NCBI RefSeq assembly: GCF_013141865.1 | Contig: NZ_RCST01000001.1 | Span: 62,001 to 126,000 of the forward strand | Length of the DNA: 64,000 bases | Source: Methylomonas sp. ZR1 | Lineage (GTDB): Bacteria > Pseudomonadota > Gammaproteobacteria > Methylococcales > Methylomonadaceae | Direction: 5' to 3' | Shown here: piece after piece, positions 8,984 through 17,319 of the stretch | How positions within the stretch are numbered: position 1 is the first letter of the stretch | Layout of the letters: each line of letters opens with the position of its first letter | The notes under the pieces: model-generated | Told to the model about the DNA's origin: nothing | The model's input: the letters and a program-made list of their open reading frames with translations, nothing else | Databases searched by the model: none | Position numbers and translations under genes: made by a program

Positions 8984-10630
8984 CTAAAAAAACGCCAACC
9001 TCGCCGCCTCGCGCTCGCCGCCGTCGAAAAAGCGCAAAGCCCATTGGTCGGTAGCGTCCAGAAAGCCGGCTTTGGGATCGGTTTTCTTTTGTTTGGCCGT
9101 CCAGTTGACATAGTCGCGGAAGTAGTAATGATCGAACATACGCATGAACTCGCCCAAATACACGTCGGCGACCGCGGTATCGCCGATGATAAACAATTGG
9201 TTCTCGTCGTTGTAACGGCATGAGTTGGTGCTGAAGTTGGCCGAGCCGGTGACGACCAAGGGATTGTCGGAGAGCGGATCTACTAGCAGGATTTTGGTAT
9301 GCACATGCACACCGGAATGATGCTTGGATTCGGCCAATAGTCGGCCTTGCCATTGCTCCAAAATGGATTTTTCATCTATGGCGGCACTGGCTGCCAATTG
9401 GGTATTGGGCGCGTCGTGCAAGGCTTTACCGACTACATTGCGGGTGTTCAACAAGCCCAAGACGTGAGCCGGCGCTGCGGCCAGGGCCGCTTCCAGGTCG
9501 TCGTGCATGGCAAACGGCGCGGTAAAACAGATTAGGCGTTTGCTCGCCGTTACCCATTCCGCGCATGCGCTGACGGCTTCGGTGGATTGGCGCGGGCTTA
9601 GCACCAAATGCGAACCGGCCGCGGTCCTGGCCGGTGGTTGGGTTAAGCTCATCACTAGTTTCCGCGAATCGGCACCCGGCAAACTCGGATTTTTCCAGAC
9701 GGCTTGATGCCAATCGAAATATTGTTTAGCCACTATGGCATCGTTGATCACGTGGCCGACGTTGGATTGTCCGTAAATCGCGCTATCGGTGAAATTGGTC
9801 GAACCGGTCCACACCGACACCGGTTTGCCTTTGCCGTTGCTCAGCACCATAAATTTGTTATGCGAGATATTCAAGCCGGCACCGGTGCGGGCTTTGCAGA
9901 CGCTTTTCAAACCGTATTTTTTGATCTGCAGCGCGGCGTCGAGTGAAGGGCCGTCGCCTTTGGCGTCCAGCAAGCCGTCGTACAAAATCTCCAGCCTGAC
10001 CTTGCGTTGCTTAGCGCGTTTAAGTGCCTGGAAAAATGCGTCTTTGGCAAATTCGTATAAAAATAAATGTAAGCCCTGTTTGGCTTGGGCTGCGTCGATA
10101 TAGGCGATCAGGGCCTCCTCCAGGCCGCGCGATAGCCAGCTGCGCGCGTTCTGATCCACGATTTCACCTGCCGGCAAGTGCGGAAAGCGAGAGGCAAAAG
10201 CCTGACTGGCGGCCGCGCTACGATTGAAATGCACAGCATGACCTTTGCTGCCGATGGCGGTGGGTTGTTCGCAATTGACTTGCACGGCTACCGAATCGAA
10301 AGTCTTTAACGCGCCCGGTTTGCCGGTCAGCGCATGGACGGTGTAGGTATAACTGCGCCCAGGCTTGGTGGTGTAGTCACCCCAATGAAATTTCTGGATC
10401 GGGTGATGACGGCTGCTGACGCTGGAGCCGTCGTCGCCGGGCAGGTCGAAGCGCTTTAAGCCGCGTAGCCAAGTGATTTCGCCGTTTTCATGGTCTTCGC
10501 GGCGGATGCCGAAGCCGAGTAAGCCGCTGCAATAAGCTTTCGGGCAGGTAAATGCCAGCAGCACCACGTAGGTACCGGCGATCGCTCTGACTTGCAAACC
10601 GTTGGGGCTGATATTGATCTCGCTACGCAT
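8984..10630 (-). CDS. Phospholipase D-like protein with two HKD motifs
   Basis: A 548-residue member of the PLD superfamily. The N-terminal ~120 residues look like a beta-sandwich (fibronectin-III-like: GRSYTYTVHAL). Two catalytic half-sites follow: HNKFMVLSNG (257-266) with GSTNF (276-280), and HTKILLVD (444-451) with GSANF (462-466). The first half-site has Asn in place of the usual Asp after the Lys; the second is complete. Substrate may be phospholipid, nucleic acid or another phosphodiester. No signal peptide is evident. The start has GGAG eight bases upstream. It lies downstream of an RNase T2 gene on the same strand, with 99 bp between. Confidence 0.8.
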   Translation of the reverse strand: MRSEINISPNGLQVRAIAGTYVVLLAFTCPKAYCSGLLGFGIRREDHENGEITWLRGLKRFDLPGDDGSSVSSRHHPIQKFHWGDYTTKPGRSYTYTVHALTGKPGALKTFDSVAVQVNCEQPTAIGSKGHAVHFNRSAAASQAFASRFPHLPAGEIVDQNARSWLSRGLEEALIAYIDAAQAKQGLHLFLYEFAKDAFFQALKRAKQRKVRLEILYDGLLDAKGDGPSLDAALQIKKYGLKSVCKARTGAGLNISHNKFMVLSNGKGKPVSVWTGSTNFTDSAIYGQSNVGHVINDAIVAKQYFDWHQAVWKNPSLPGADSRKLVMSLTQPPARTAAGSHLVLSPRQSTEAVSACAEWVTASKRLICFTAPFAMHDDLEAALAAAPAHVLGLLNTRNVVGKALHDAPNTQLAASAAIDEKSILEQWQGRLLAESKHHSGVHVHTKILLVDPLSDNPLVVTGSANFSTNSCRYNDENQLFIIGDTAVADVYLGEFMRMFDHYYFRDYVNWTAKQKKTDPKAGFLDATDQWALRFFDGGEREAARLAFF

Positions 10631-10729
10631 GGCCGTCTCCGTTTAGATAGAGTGGATGACAAGTTTAGGTCTGTTAACCTTCGGTTGCGAGTCTGGCAAG
10701 CGTCAAGAAGTCGCTGTAAGCCAGCGCAG

Positions 10730-11362
10730 CTATTTAATGTTTCGCACCAAAAAATCCTTTTGCCCGCAAGATTTCGCCGCACTTTTCACCACGTCGGCGC
10801 TGCAACTAGCGGTCGCGCCGCCCTTATCCAGACACACGAACATTTCCTTGAAAAACCGCCCGCCGCCGCTGCAAAACGGGGCGATGGCTTGCTCTTTCAG
10901 CCAGGGGTTGGCCTCGGTAAAGGCGCATTTCAAGCCGTCCGCCGTGGTTCGGAAAGGTTTTTGCGGCCGCTGGTAGGCCTCCGGGATGGCGACTTTGCTT
11001 TTCAGTGCTTGCGATAATTGAAAATAACCGGCTTGGGTCAGGCCGGAGCAGGTGCCGTGCTTTTCCCATTCGTGTTCGAACAGAAATTCGGACGGATAAA
11101 GCTCAGGAAACGCTTGAGCTTGACTAGCTGCGTAGGCTTCCTTGGTGCAAAAGCTTGGATAGCCGACGTTGTATTGCGGCCATAGGCCATGCAGCACCAA
11201 ACCCAGTTTTTTGCCGCACTGTTCGCGGTCTTTGGGCTGTTCTTCGCAATAGGTGGGCGACCAGGATAAGGCCAGCACATAAGCGTCAAACTTGCCGGGT
11301 TTGCCGTTGGCGGCCAGGGCGGTCGAGAACGCTGCCAAACACAGCAGTAAGCAAACTTTCAT
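10730..11362 (-). CDS. Periplasmic ribonuclease T2 family (RNase I-like)
   Basis: A 210-residue secreted endoribonuclease that cleaves RNA by way of 2',3'-cyclic phosphates. The signal peptide is MKVCLLLCLAAFSTALA. Both catalytic segments are present: CAS I as HGLWP (58-62) and CAS II as EHEWEKHGTC (96-105), giving the two histidines and the glutamate. Several cysteines (C39, C49, C72, C105) suit a disulfide-bonded periplasmic enzyme. The frame opens at a TTG four codons upstream, but GGAG lies six to seven bases before the ATG at 11362, which was chosen. Likely role is scavenging of periplasmic or environmental RNA. Confidence 0.9.
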   Translation of the reverse strand: MKVCLLLCLAAFSTALAANGKPGKFDAYVLALSWSPTYCEEQPKDREQCGKKLGLVLHGLWPQYNVGYPSFCTKEAYAASQAQAFPELYPSEFLFEHEWEKHGTCSGLTQAGYFQLSQALKSKVAIPEAYQRPQKPFRTTADGLKCAFTEANPWLKEQAIAPFCSGGGRFFKEMFVCLDKGGATASCSADVVKSAAKSCGQKDFLVRNIK

Positions 11363-11425
11363 AAATTGCTCCAAGTCTTAGAGTTTAGGGCGAGGAATTC
11401 GCCGCCTACATTTTTTAGCTCAGTA

Positions 11426-14299
11426 TCAGAGCATAAACTGCTGCCAAATCCGCTCCACTTCCTTGCGCAGTTCTTGAAACTCGTCGCCGTGCGCGGTGGC
11501 GCTGAGACCTTGCAGTACCTGATGATGGCCGTAATCGCGGTAGGCGCAATAGGCTTGTTTTAGCAAGGCGGCATCGGTTGGCGAGATAAAACCGTGCTGC
11601 TGTAAACCTTCCAACAGGCGGACGTTGTCCGTGTAAGTCGCTAGACTCGGCTGCTGCGCGGTTTCTGCGAGAACGCCGAACTGGACGATAAACTCGATGT
11701 CGGCGATGCCGCCCTGGCTTTGCTTTAGATCGAATATCGACGGGTCTTTGGGGGCCAGGTTGTCGCGCATTTTTTCACGCATCTCCCGCACCTGGGTTTT
11801 CAATGCTTCACGGTCTCGCGGTAAGGCTAAAATCCGGCCGCGGATGGCTTCGTAGCTGTGTTTTAAGTTTTCGTCGCCGGCCACGAAACGGCCGCGCACC
11901 AAGGCTTGGTGCTCCCAGGTCCAGGCTTCGTTTTTTAAATACGCTTCGTAATGGTCAATATGCGTGACCAGCAAGCCGGAATCGCCGTTGGGCCGCAAGC
12001 GTAAGTCCGCTTCGTAGAGGATGCCGGACAGCATTTTGGTATCCAGAATGTGGCGGATTTTTTGGCCCAGGCGTAAATAAAACTGGCCGGAATTGATGGG
12101 CTTTTCGCCGTTGGTTTGCGCGTCGCCGTCGGTACAGGCGTATAAAAATACCAAATCCAGATCCGAGCCGTAGCCCAGTTCGATGCCGCCGAATTTACCG
12201 AAGGCAATGATCGCAAAGTTTTGCGGATCGGCGCCGGTGCCGGGCGGGTGGCCGTGCTTGCTGACCAGCATTTGCCAGGCGCATTGCAACACCTGCTCCA
12301 GAATGGCTTCGGCGGTCCAGGTCAGGTAATCGCTGACGATCATGACCGGTATCACGCCCATGATGTCGGCTGCGGCTACCCGCAACACATTCAGATGCTT
12401 GAACTGGCGCAGCGCAATCATCAGTTGTTCGCTGTCCTGGGTATCGACGCGCGCCAGTTCGCGCTGCAAGTCCTCGCGCAAGGCCTGCTTTTGCAGCGGG
12501 TCGTACAGCGAACGGGTATCCAGCAGTTCGTCGAACAGAATCGGATATAGCGACAGATATTCGCAAATCCACGGGCTGGCGGCCGCCAGTTTGATCAGCT
12601 GATTCAGCGCATCCGGATTTTCGGCCAGCAAGGCCAGATAGACGTTGCGGCCGGCTACGGCTTCGAATAAATCCAGAATCCGCAGCAAGGTCGCATCGCT
12701 TTTTTCGCTGTTTGCCACTTGTTCTATCAGTTGTGGCATTAACCGGTCCAACACCCCGGCCCCCTTGCTGGTCATGCGTTTAATCGCGTGCGATTCTTTA
12801 AAATCGACGAGGGCTTTTTGCATGTTCAGCGGATCGGCAAAGCCATAGTCGGCCAGTGCTTCCAGCGCCAGTTCGTTGTCCGCGGGGCTGGCCCATATCA
12901 AGCGCGCGCTTTGCTGTTTATTGTCCTGTTCGCTGAGCGAAAACACTTGCTCGAAAATATCCTGCACCGACTCGCGGACCTGGTCCAGTTCGGCTTTGAA
13001 CGCGCTCCAATCCTCAAAGTCCAGTGAATAGGCCAGAATTTGTTGTACCAGCGGGTTAGCGGGTAGGTCGTGGGTTTGTTTGTCCTGGTATTGCTGGATG
13101 TGGTTTTCCACTCGCCGCAAAAACCGGTAGGCAAATTTTAAGGTTGCCACATCCTCGACCATCATCAGCCCCAACTCTTCCAGTACGCTGAGGATGGTTT
13201 GGATTTCACGTTGCTGCAAGGCGACGTCCTGGCCGCCGCGAATCAATTGAAAGGCTTGGCCGATGAACTCTACCTCGCGGATGCCGCCGGGGCCGAGTTT
13301 GACATTGTCGGCGCGGTCGCGGCGTTTCAGTTCCTGGGCGATTTGGAATTTTAACGAGCGCAGTTCCTCGAACGCGCCGTAATCCAGATAGCGGCGATAG
13401 ACAAACGGTTTGATTAATGCGGCCAGGTGTTTGCCGGTATGGAAATCGCCCGCCACTTGCCGGGCCTTGATCATCGCATAACGTTCCCATTCCCGAGCTT
13501 GGGTCAGGTAGTAATGCTCCATGCCGTCGAAATTCATGATCAACGGGCCGCTGTCGCCGAACGGCCGCAGGCGCACGTCGGTACGGAACACAAAACCGTC
13601 CACGGTAATTTCGTCGAGCATTTTCACCAAGGAACGGCAGATACGGGTGAAGAATTCGCCGTAGCTGATTTCCTTTTTCTCGGTGAGGACGCCGTCTTCG
13701 GCGTAAGCAAAAATCAAGTCGATGTCTGAGGAATAATTCAATTCCCAGGCGCCGAGTTTGCCCATGCCCAGCACCACGATGTTAAACGGCGTGCCGTCGG
13801 CCAGCGTGGGTGTGCCCCAGCGCGCGCAAGCCTGCCGGTATAAAAAATCGAGCGCGGTTTGAATGCAGACCTCGGCCAAGGCGGTTAAATCAGACAGCGT
13901 TTCGTCCAGATCGGACCAGCCGGCCAGATCGCGCCAGGCGATTCTGATCATCTCCCGGCGGCGGAATATGCGTAATTGCCTGGCTAGGGCAGGTTCACTG
14001 TCGGCATTGCCGTTTTGTTGCAGCGCGGCGGCGTAATCGGCGCGGCGCAGCGGGGCGAATAGATCGGTGGATGTCACCAGGTCCGGAATTAGATCGTGAT
14101 GGCGCAGCCAGCTTTCGCTGATAAATTGGCTGCAAACACAAACTTTTAGTACCGAAGCGCAAAATACGGCGTTGTCGAAAACCTGGCGTTGCTCTTGGCT
14201 AAGCTTTTCGTCGAGCTTGGTGCAAAAGTCGGAGGCCAAAGTCCGCAGTTCATCCGGCAACATTACCGTGTGCTGGGACAGCGAATCGAAAAGTGACAT
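11426..14299 (-). CDS. glnE: Bifunctional glutamine synthetase adenylyltransferase / adenylyl-removing enzyme
   Basis: GlnE of 957 residues, full length for the family. It adenylylates glutamine synthetase when nitrogen is ample and removes AMP when nitrogen is scarce, under control of PII. Two nucleotidyltransferase halves are visible: GMGKLGAWELNYSSDIDL in the N-terminal half (deadenylylating site, DxD as SDIDL) and FGKFGGIELGYGSDLDL in the C-terminal half (adenylylating site, SDLDL). Each is followed by a helical GlnD/PII-uptake-like region, for instance GPGGIREVEFIGQ and SQGGIADIEFIVQ. The gene is divergent from the heme-lipoprotein gene; no glnA or glnK is in the window. Confidence 0.96.
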   Translation of the reverse strand: MSLFDSLSQHTVMLPDELRTLASDFCTKLDEKLSQEQRQVFDNAVFCASVLKVCVCSQFISESWLRHHDLIPDLVTSTDLFAPLRRADYAAALQQNGNADSEPALARQLRIFRRREMIRIAWRDLAGWSDLDETLSDLTALAEVCIQTALDFLYRQACARWGTPTLADGTPFNIVVLGMGKLGAWELNYSSDIDLIFAYAEDGVLTEKKEISYGEFFTRICRSLVKMLDEITVDGFVFRTDVRLRPFGDSGPLIMNFDGMEHYYLTQAREWERYAMIKARQVAGDFHTGKHLAALIKPFVYRRYLDYGAFEELRSLKFQIAQELKRRDRADNVKLGPGGIREVEFIGQAFQLIRGGQDVALQQREIQTILSVLEELGLMMVEDVATLKFAYRFLRRVENHIQQYQDKQTHDLPANPLVQQILAYSLDFEDWSAFKAELDQVRESVQDIFEQVFSLSEQDNKQQSARLIWASPADNELALEALADYGFADPLNMQKALVDFKESHAIKRMTSKGAGVLDRLMPQLIEQVANSEKSDATLLRILDLFEAVAGRNVYLALLAENPDALNQLIKLAAASPWICEYLSLYPILFDELLDTRSLYDPLQKQALREDLQRELARVDTQDSEQLMIALRQFKHLNVLRVAAADIMGVIPVMIVSDYLTWTAEAILEQVLQCAWQMLVSKHGHPPGTGADPQNFAIIAFGKFGGIELGYGSDLDLVFLYACTDGDAQTNGEKPINSGQFYLRLGQKIRHILDTKMLSGILYEADLRLRPNGDSGLLVTHIDHYEAYLKNEAWTWEHQALVRGRFVAGDENLKHSYEAIRGRILALPRDREALKTQVREMREKMRDNLAPKDPSIFDLKQSQGGIADIEFIVQFGVLAETAQQPSLATYTDNVRLLEGLQQHGFISPTDAALLKQAYCAYRDYGHHQVLQGLSATAHGDEFQELRKEVERIWQQFML

Positions 14300-14466
14300 A
14301 GGCGGGATCCTGTCGGAAGAACGGAAGCAGCATGATACCTAAACTGCAGACGCTACCCTAGATGGCGGCTGAAAAAATATCCACACAGGAATCGGGTAAA
14401 CTTAAACCAGGCCAGGATGCGGCTGAGCGCCGCATCTTGCAGATTGATCGAACCGGAGCGCAACGC

Positions 14467-14940
14467 ATGAAAACCCTGTATCTAGCCGTACTACTATTGA
14501 TGTTGAGCGCTTGTAGCCAAAATAATCAGTATGCGAACTTGGAGGGTGGGCGCAGCCAAACCGGCCAGCCGGCCTTGCATGCGGTGCGGGACAAGCGCTT
14601 GCATGAACTGATGGACCGAATGAACAGCCTGATGCAGGAGCGGTTTATGACCGAACAGCAACTAGACGTGGAGCGCCGCAAATACTCACGGCAAATCGGC
14701 GAAGCAGCGCGGGATTTGGCGGCTACTGTCGAGATCATGATTGCCCGTATGCCCGGTTTGCAGTTAAACGCGGCCGAACAAACCACGTTTCTGGCCCTGG
14801 CCGGCAAGCTGCGCGAAGAGATGCGCCAATTGCAGCAGCTGGCCGAGCAAAATCATATAGACGCCATTCCGGATAGCTTGCATGAAATCAACACCACCTG
14901 TACCTCTTGTCATGCCTTATTCAGAAAACTGGGGAGCTAG
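14467..14940 (+). CDS. c-type-heme lipoprotein, cytochrome c'-like
   Basis: A 157-residue lipoprotein with one c-type heme site. The signal peptide MKTLYLAVLLLMLSAC ends in the lipobox LSAC. A predominantly helical body follows (about 40-140), and the heme-binding CTSCH is close to the C terminus, the layout of four-helix cytochrome c' proteins. The frame extends 35 codons upstream, but the ATG at 14467 places the signal peptide at the N terminus and has GGAG nearby. The stop is three bases before the porin start, so the two are co-transcribed. The pairing suggests a redox or gas-binding function linked to outer-membrane uptake; ligand and partner are unknown. Confidence 0.7.
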   Translation: MKTLYLAVLLLMLSACSQNNQYANLEGGRSQTGQPALHAVRDKRLHELMDRMNSLMQERFMTEQQLDVERRKYSRQIGEAARDLAATVEIMIARMPGLQLNAAEQTTFLALAGKLREEMRQLQQLAEQNHIDAIPDSLHEINTTCTSCHALFRKLGS

Positions 14941-14943
14941 AGG

Positions 14944-16434
14944 ATGAGTAAATTTCTACAATTATGTCTCATGTGGCTGTACTGTTGGATAGTCAATCCT
15001 GCGCAAGCGGCAGACGAAGACATCAAGGCTTTGCTGAAAGCCTTGAGTCAGCAAGTCACTCAATTACAGAGTCAGGTTGAGCGTTCCAATGCCAGGATCG
15101 AACAGCTGGAGCAGGAGTTGCAGCATGTCCGCGCCGAGCAAGTTGCCGCCGGCAAGGCACCGGTCAGCAATACGGTGCAAGCGGTGGCGGCGTCACCGAC
15201 AACGGTAGCGACGGGGAGCACCGGTTCCGCTTTGGTGAGCGATAAGGCCAAAGAGAAGCCGGCGGTGACGGTTGGCGATGTGAAAGGCACGTTTAAAATT
15301 CCCGGCACAGACACTTCGGTGGGTTTGGGCGGGTTCGTGAAAATGGATACCTTGTTTAACAGCGTCAGCGCCGGGCGGGACAGGCTGGGCGATCAGCAAC
15401 TGGCGATGGCGCAAATTCCGGTGGGTGCGGCCGGTGAACGTGGGCAAATTACTTTTCACGGCAAAGAAAGCCGCTTGTGGTTCAAATCGTTTACCCCGAC
15501 GACTGACTGGGGCGACATCAACACCTATATCGAGTTTGACTTTTACGGTGATCCGGCAACGTACACATACACGCCGCGTTTGCGCCATGCTTACGGCTCC
15601 ATCGGTCATTTCCTGGCCGGACAAACCTGGACCACCTTTCTCAACGTATCCGCATTGCCGGATACGTTGGATGTGGGTGGCTCTGCTGGCGCTGTCGCCA
15701 GCCTGCGCGATCCTTTGGTGCGCTGGAGCGAGCCGTTTAATTGGCTGGACACGCCGATGGAGTGGCAATTGGCATTGGAGGCGCCGCGCAGCCGTTTGTG
15801 GGTCGATAGTGCGCTGGAGCCTTCTTCCAGTAAAAGCACTAATCCCAATTTGGATGCGGGGTATTACACGACGCCCAACGCTGATCGTTATCCGGATTTG
15901 ATGGCTAGGCTCAACCTGAATCCGGATTGGGGTAATGTATCTTTGGCAGCGGTCGGCAGGCAGTTGCGCTATAGCAATGGCTCGACGGGTTATCGGCAAG
16001 CCGAGTGGGGCGGCGGGGTTAATTTGGCCGGACGGATAAGTACCTTCGGTTTGGATAATATGCGCTTTATGGCGCATTACGGCAAAGGTGACGGGCGCTA
16101 CGTGTCTACCAATAACACCTTCGCTGACGCGGCGCTCGATCAACACGGCGCTATCGAGCTGGTCAATGCCTATGGCGGCATGTTGTCTTATCAGCATTGG
16201 TGGGATAAGCAATGGCGGTCTAATGTTACTTATGGTTTTGCGCAGGCGGATTACCCCAGTTACGCAAATACGGTGCTGAGCCGCCAAGTGCAATCCGTGC
16301 ATGCCAATTTGCTGTGGAGCCCGGTCAGTCAGGCCATGTTCGGCGTGGAATATACTTATGCGACGCGCGAGCTGATCGATGGGCGGGACGGCGTGTTGCA
16401 GCGCGTGCAGTTTTCAGCCAAATATAGTTTTTGA
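14944..16434 (+). CDS. DcaP-like outer-membrane porin
   Basis: A 496-residue trimeric-porin-like protein. The signal peptide (about 1-22, ending AQAADE) leads into a coiled coil (about 25-65: IKALLKALSQQVTQLQSQVE) and a low-complexity linker, then a beta-barrel that starts near SVGLGGFVKMDTLF and ends in the aromatic C-terminal signature FSAKYSF needed for BAM-dependent insertion. The segment DWGDINTYIEFDFYGDP is typical of DcaP porins, which in Acinetobacter take up dicarboxylates and small anionic compounds. The Shine-Dalgarno overlaps the end of the heme-lipoprotein gene. Confidence 0.85.
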   Translation: MSKFLQLCLMWLYCWIVNPAQAADEDIKALLKALSQQVTQLQSQVERSNARIEQLEQELQHVRAEQVAAGKAPVSNTVQAVAASPTTVATGSTGSALVSDKAKEKPAVTVGDVKGTFKIPGTDTSVGLGGFVKMDTLFNSVSAGRDRLGDQQLAMAQIPVGAAGERGQITFHGKESRLWFKSFTPTTDWGDINTYIEFDFYGDPATYTYTPRLRHAYGSIGHFLAGQTWTTFLNVSALPDTLDVGGSAGAVASLRDPLVRWSEPFNWLDTPMEWQLALEAPRSRLWVDSALEPSSSKSTNPNLDAGYYTTPNADRYPDLMARLNLNPDWGNVSLAAVGRQLRYSNGSTGYRQAEWGGGVNLAGRISTFGLDNMRFMAHYGKGDGRYVSTNNTFADAALDQHGAIELVNAYGGMLSYQHWWDKQWRSNVTYGFAQADYPSYANTVLSRQVQSVHANLLWSPVSQAMFGVEYTYATRELIDGRDGVLQRVQFSAKYSF

Positions 16435-16496
16435 GCTTGGCTGCAACCCAGTTCAATGGGCCGGGCGGAAGCCGTTAGGTGTGCCGCCAACGGTTA

Positions 16497-17309
16497 TTAG
16501 CGTTTGATCTTGAACACTCGACCCTGATAACGGACGATGATTCCGTCTTCTGCTATTTCCTTCAGTTCCAACTGGTCTTTGATCGTCTGGCCGGGTACGT
16601 ATTTGACCATGTCTATCATCACGAAACGCTCCGCCGGTGTGGGTGAATAGCTAAATACATTAATCGGTAGATTTGGCAACGACTGGCGCACTTCCGGCGG
16701 TAAGTCTTGTAAAGTGGGCAAGTCGTTTTGTGGACTTGCTAGCGCGACTGGCTCCGGTTTTTTCGCTACGGCTTGTTCACTGGGTTCTTCGATGCGTTGC
16801 GGAACAAGTTTAGATTGTCGTTCTATCTCGGCTGTCGGCTTGCTAGCCGGCGCTGCTGCGGTGGTTACCGTCGGTAAGGGCTTAACCGGCTGCGCTGGCG
16901 CAACGGTCGGTTTAACCCGCTCGACCGGCTCAACTGCTTGTTTTGTGTTAGCGGCGAGTTTTTCGGCTGCCGACGTCGGATTGCGAGGCGGCTCAGTTTT
17001 GGGCGTGGGGGCAAGCTTTGCCGGTTTCGGTGGACTATCGGCCGGCAATTGTGGATTTGCTTTCGCGATCAACGGCGCCACTTCTTCGATATTGACGAGG
17101 GGCTGTGGTTTTTCTGCGGGTGTCTGTGGCGCGATGCCCAGAAAATAAATCAAAATCGCCAAGTTCAACAGGACCAGCGCAACGATGATCTTAGTCATGC
17201 CATGTCGTTCCGGCATTTGCTCGATAGCGATGCGGCTGGTCACCGAGTCGGGCTGCATGGCTTGGCGTTCTCGTTCGGATTTGCGCAATGCATTCAAGAT
17301 GTAAGACAT
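16497..17309 (-). CDS. gspB: General secretion pathway protein B (GspB)
   Basis: A 270-residue single-pass inner-membrane protein. The N terminus MSYILNALRKSERERQ is the hallmark of GspB/ExeB. A membrane helix follows at about 40-58 (IIVALVLLNLAILIYFLGI), then a long Pro/Ala/Lys-rich periplasmic linker, then the compact C-terminal T2SSB domain (about 205-270, ending in GIIVRYQGRVFKIKR). In Aeromonas, ExeB with ExeA helps the type II secretin pass and assemble through peptidoglycan. The start lies 10 bases after the gspA stop, so they form an operon. No other gsp genes are in the window. Confidence 0.88.
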   Translation of the reverse strand: MSYILNALRKSERERQAMQPDSVTSRIAIEQMPERHGMTKIIVALVLLNLAILIYFLGIAPQTPAEKPQPLVNIEEVAPLIAKANPQLPADSPPKPAKLAPTPKTEPPRNPTSAAEKLAANTKQAVEPVERVKPTVAPAQPVKPLPTVTTAAAPASKPTAEIERQSKLVPQRIEEPSEQAVAKKPEPVALASPQNDLPTLQDLPPEVRQSLPNLPINVFSYSPTPAERFVMIDMVKYVPGQTIKDQLELKEIAEDGIIVRYQGRVFKIKR

Positions 17310-17319
17310 ATCAACAAGC

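Noticed and set aside
11375..11425. Rho-independent terminator between glnE and the RNase gene
   Set aside because: A GGCGA/TCGCC hairpin followed by T-run exists only on the plus strand, whereas both genes are on the minus strand.
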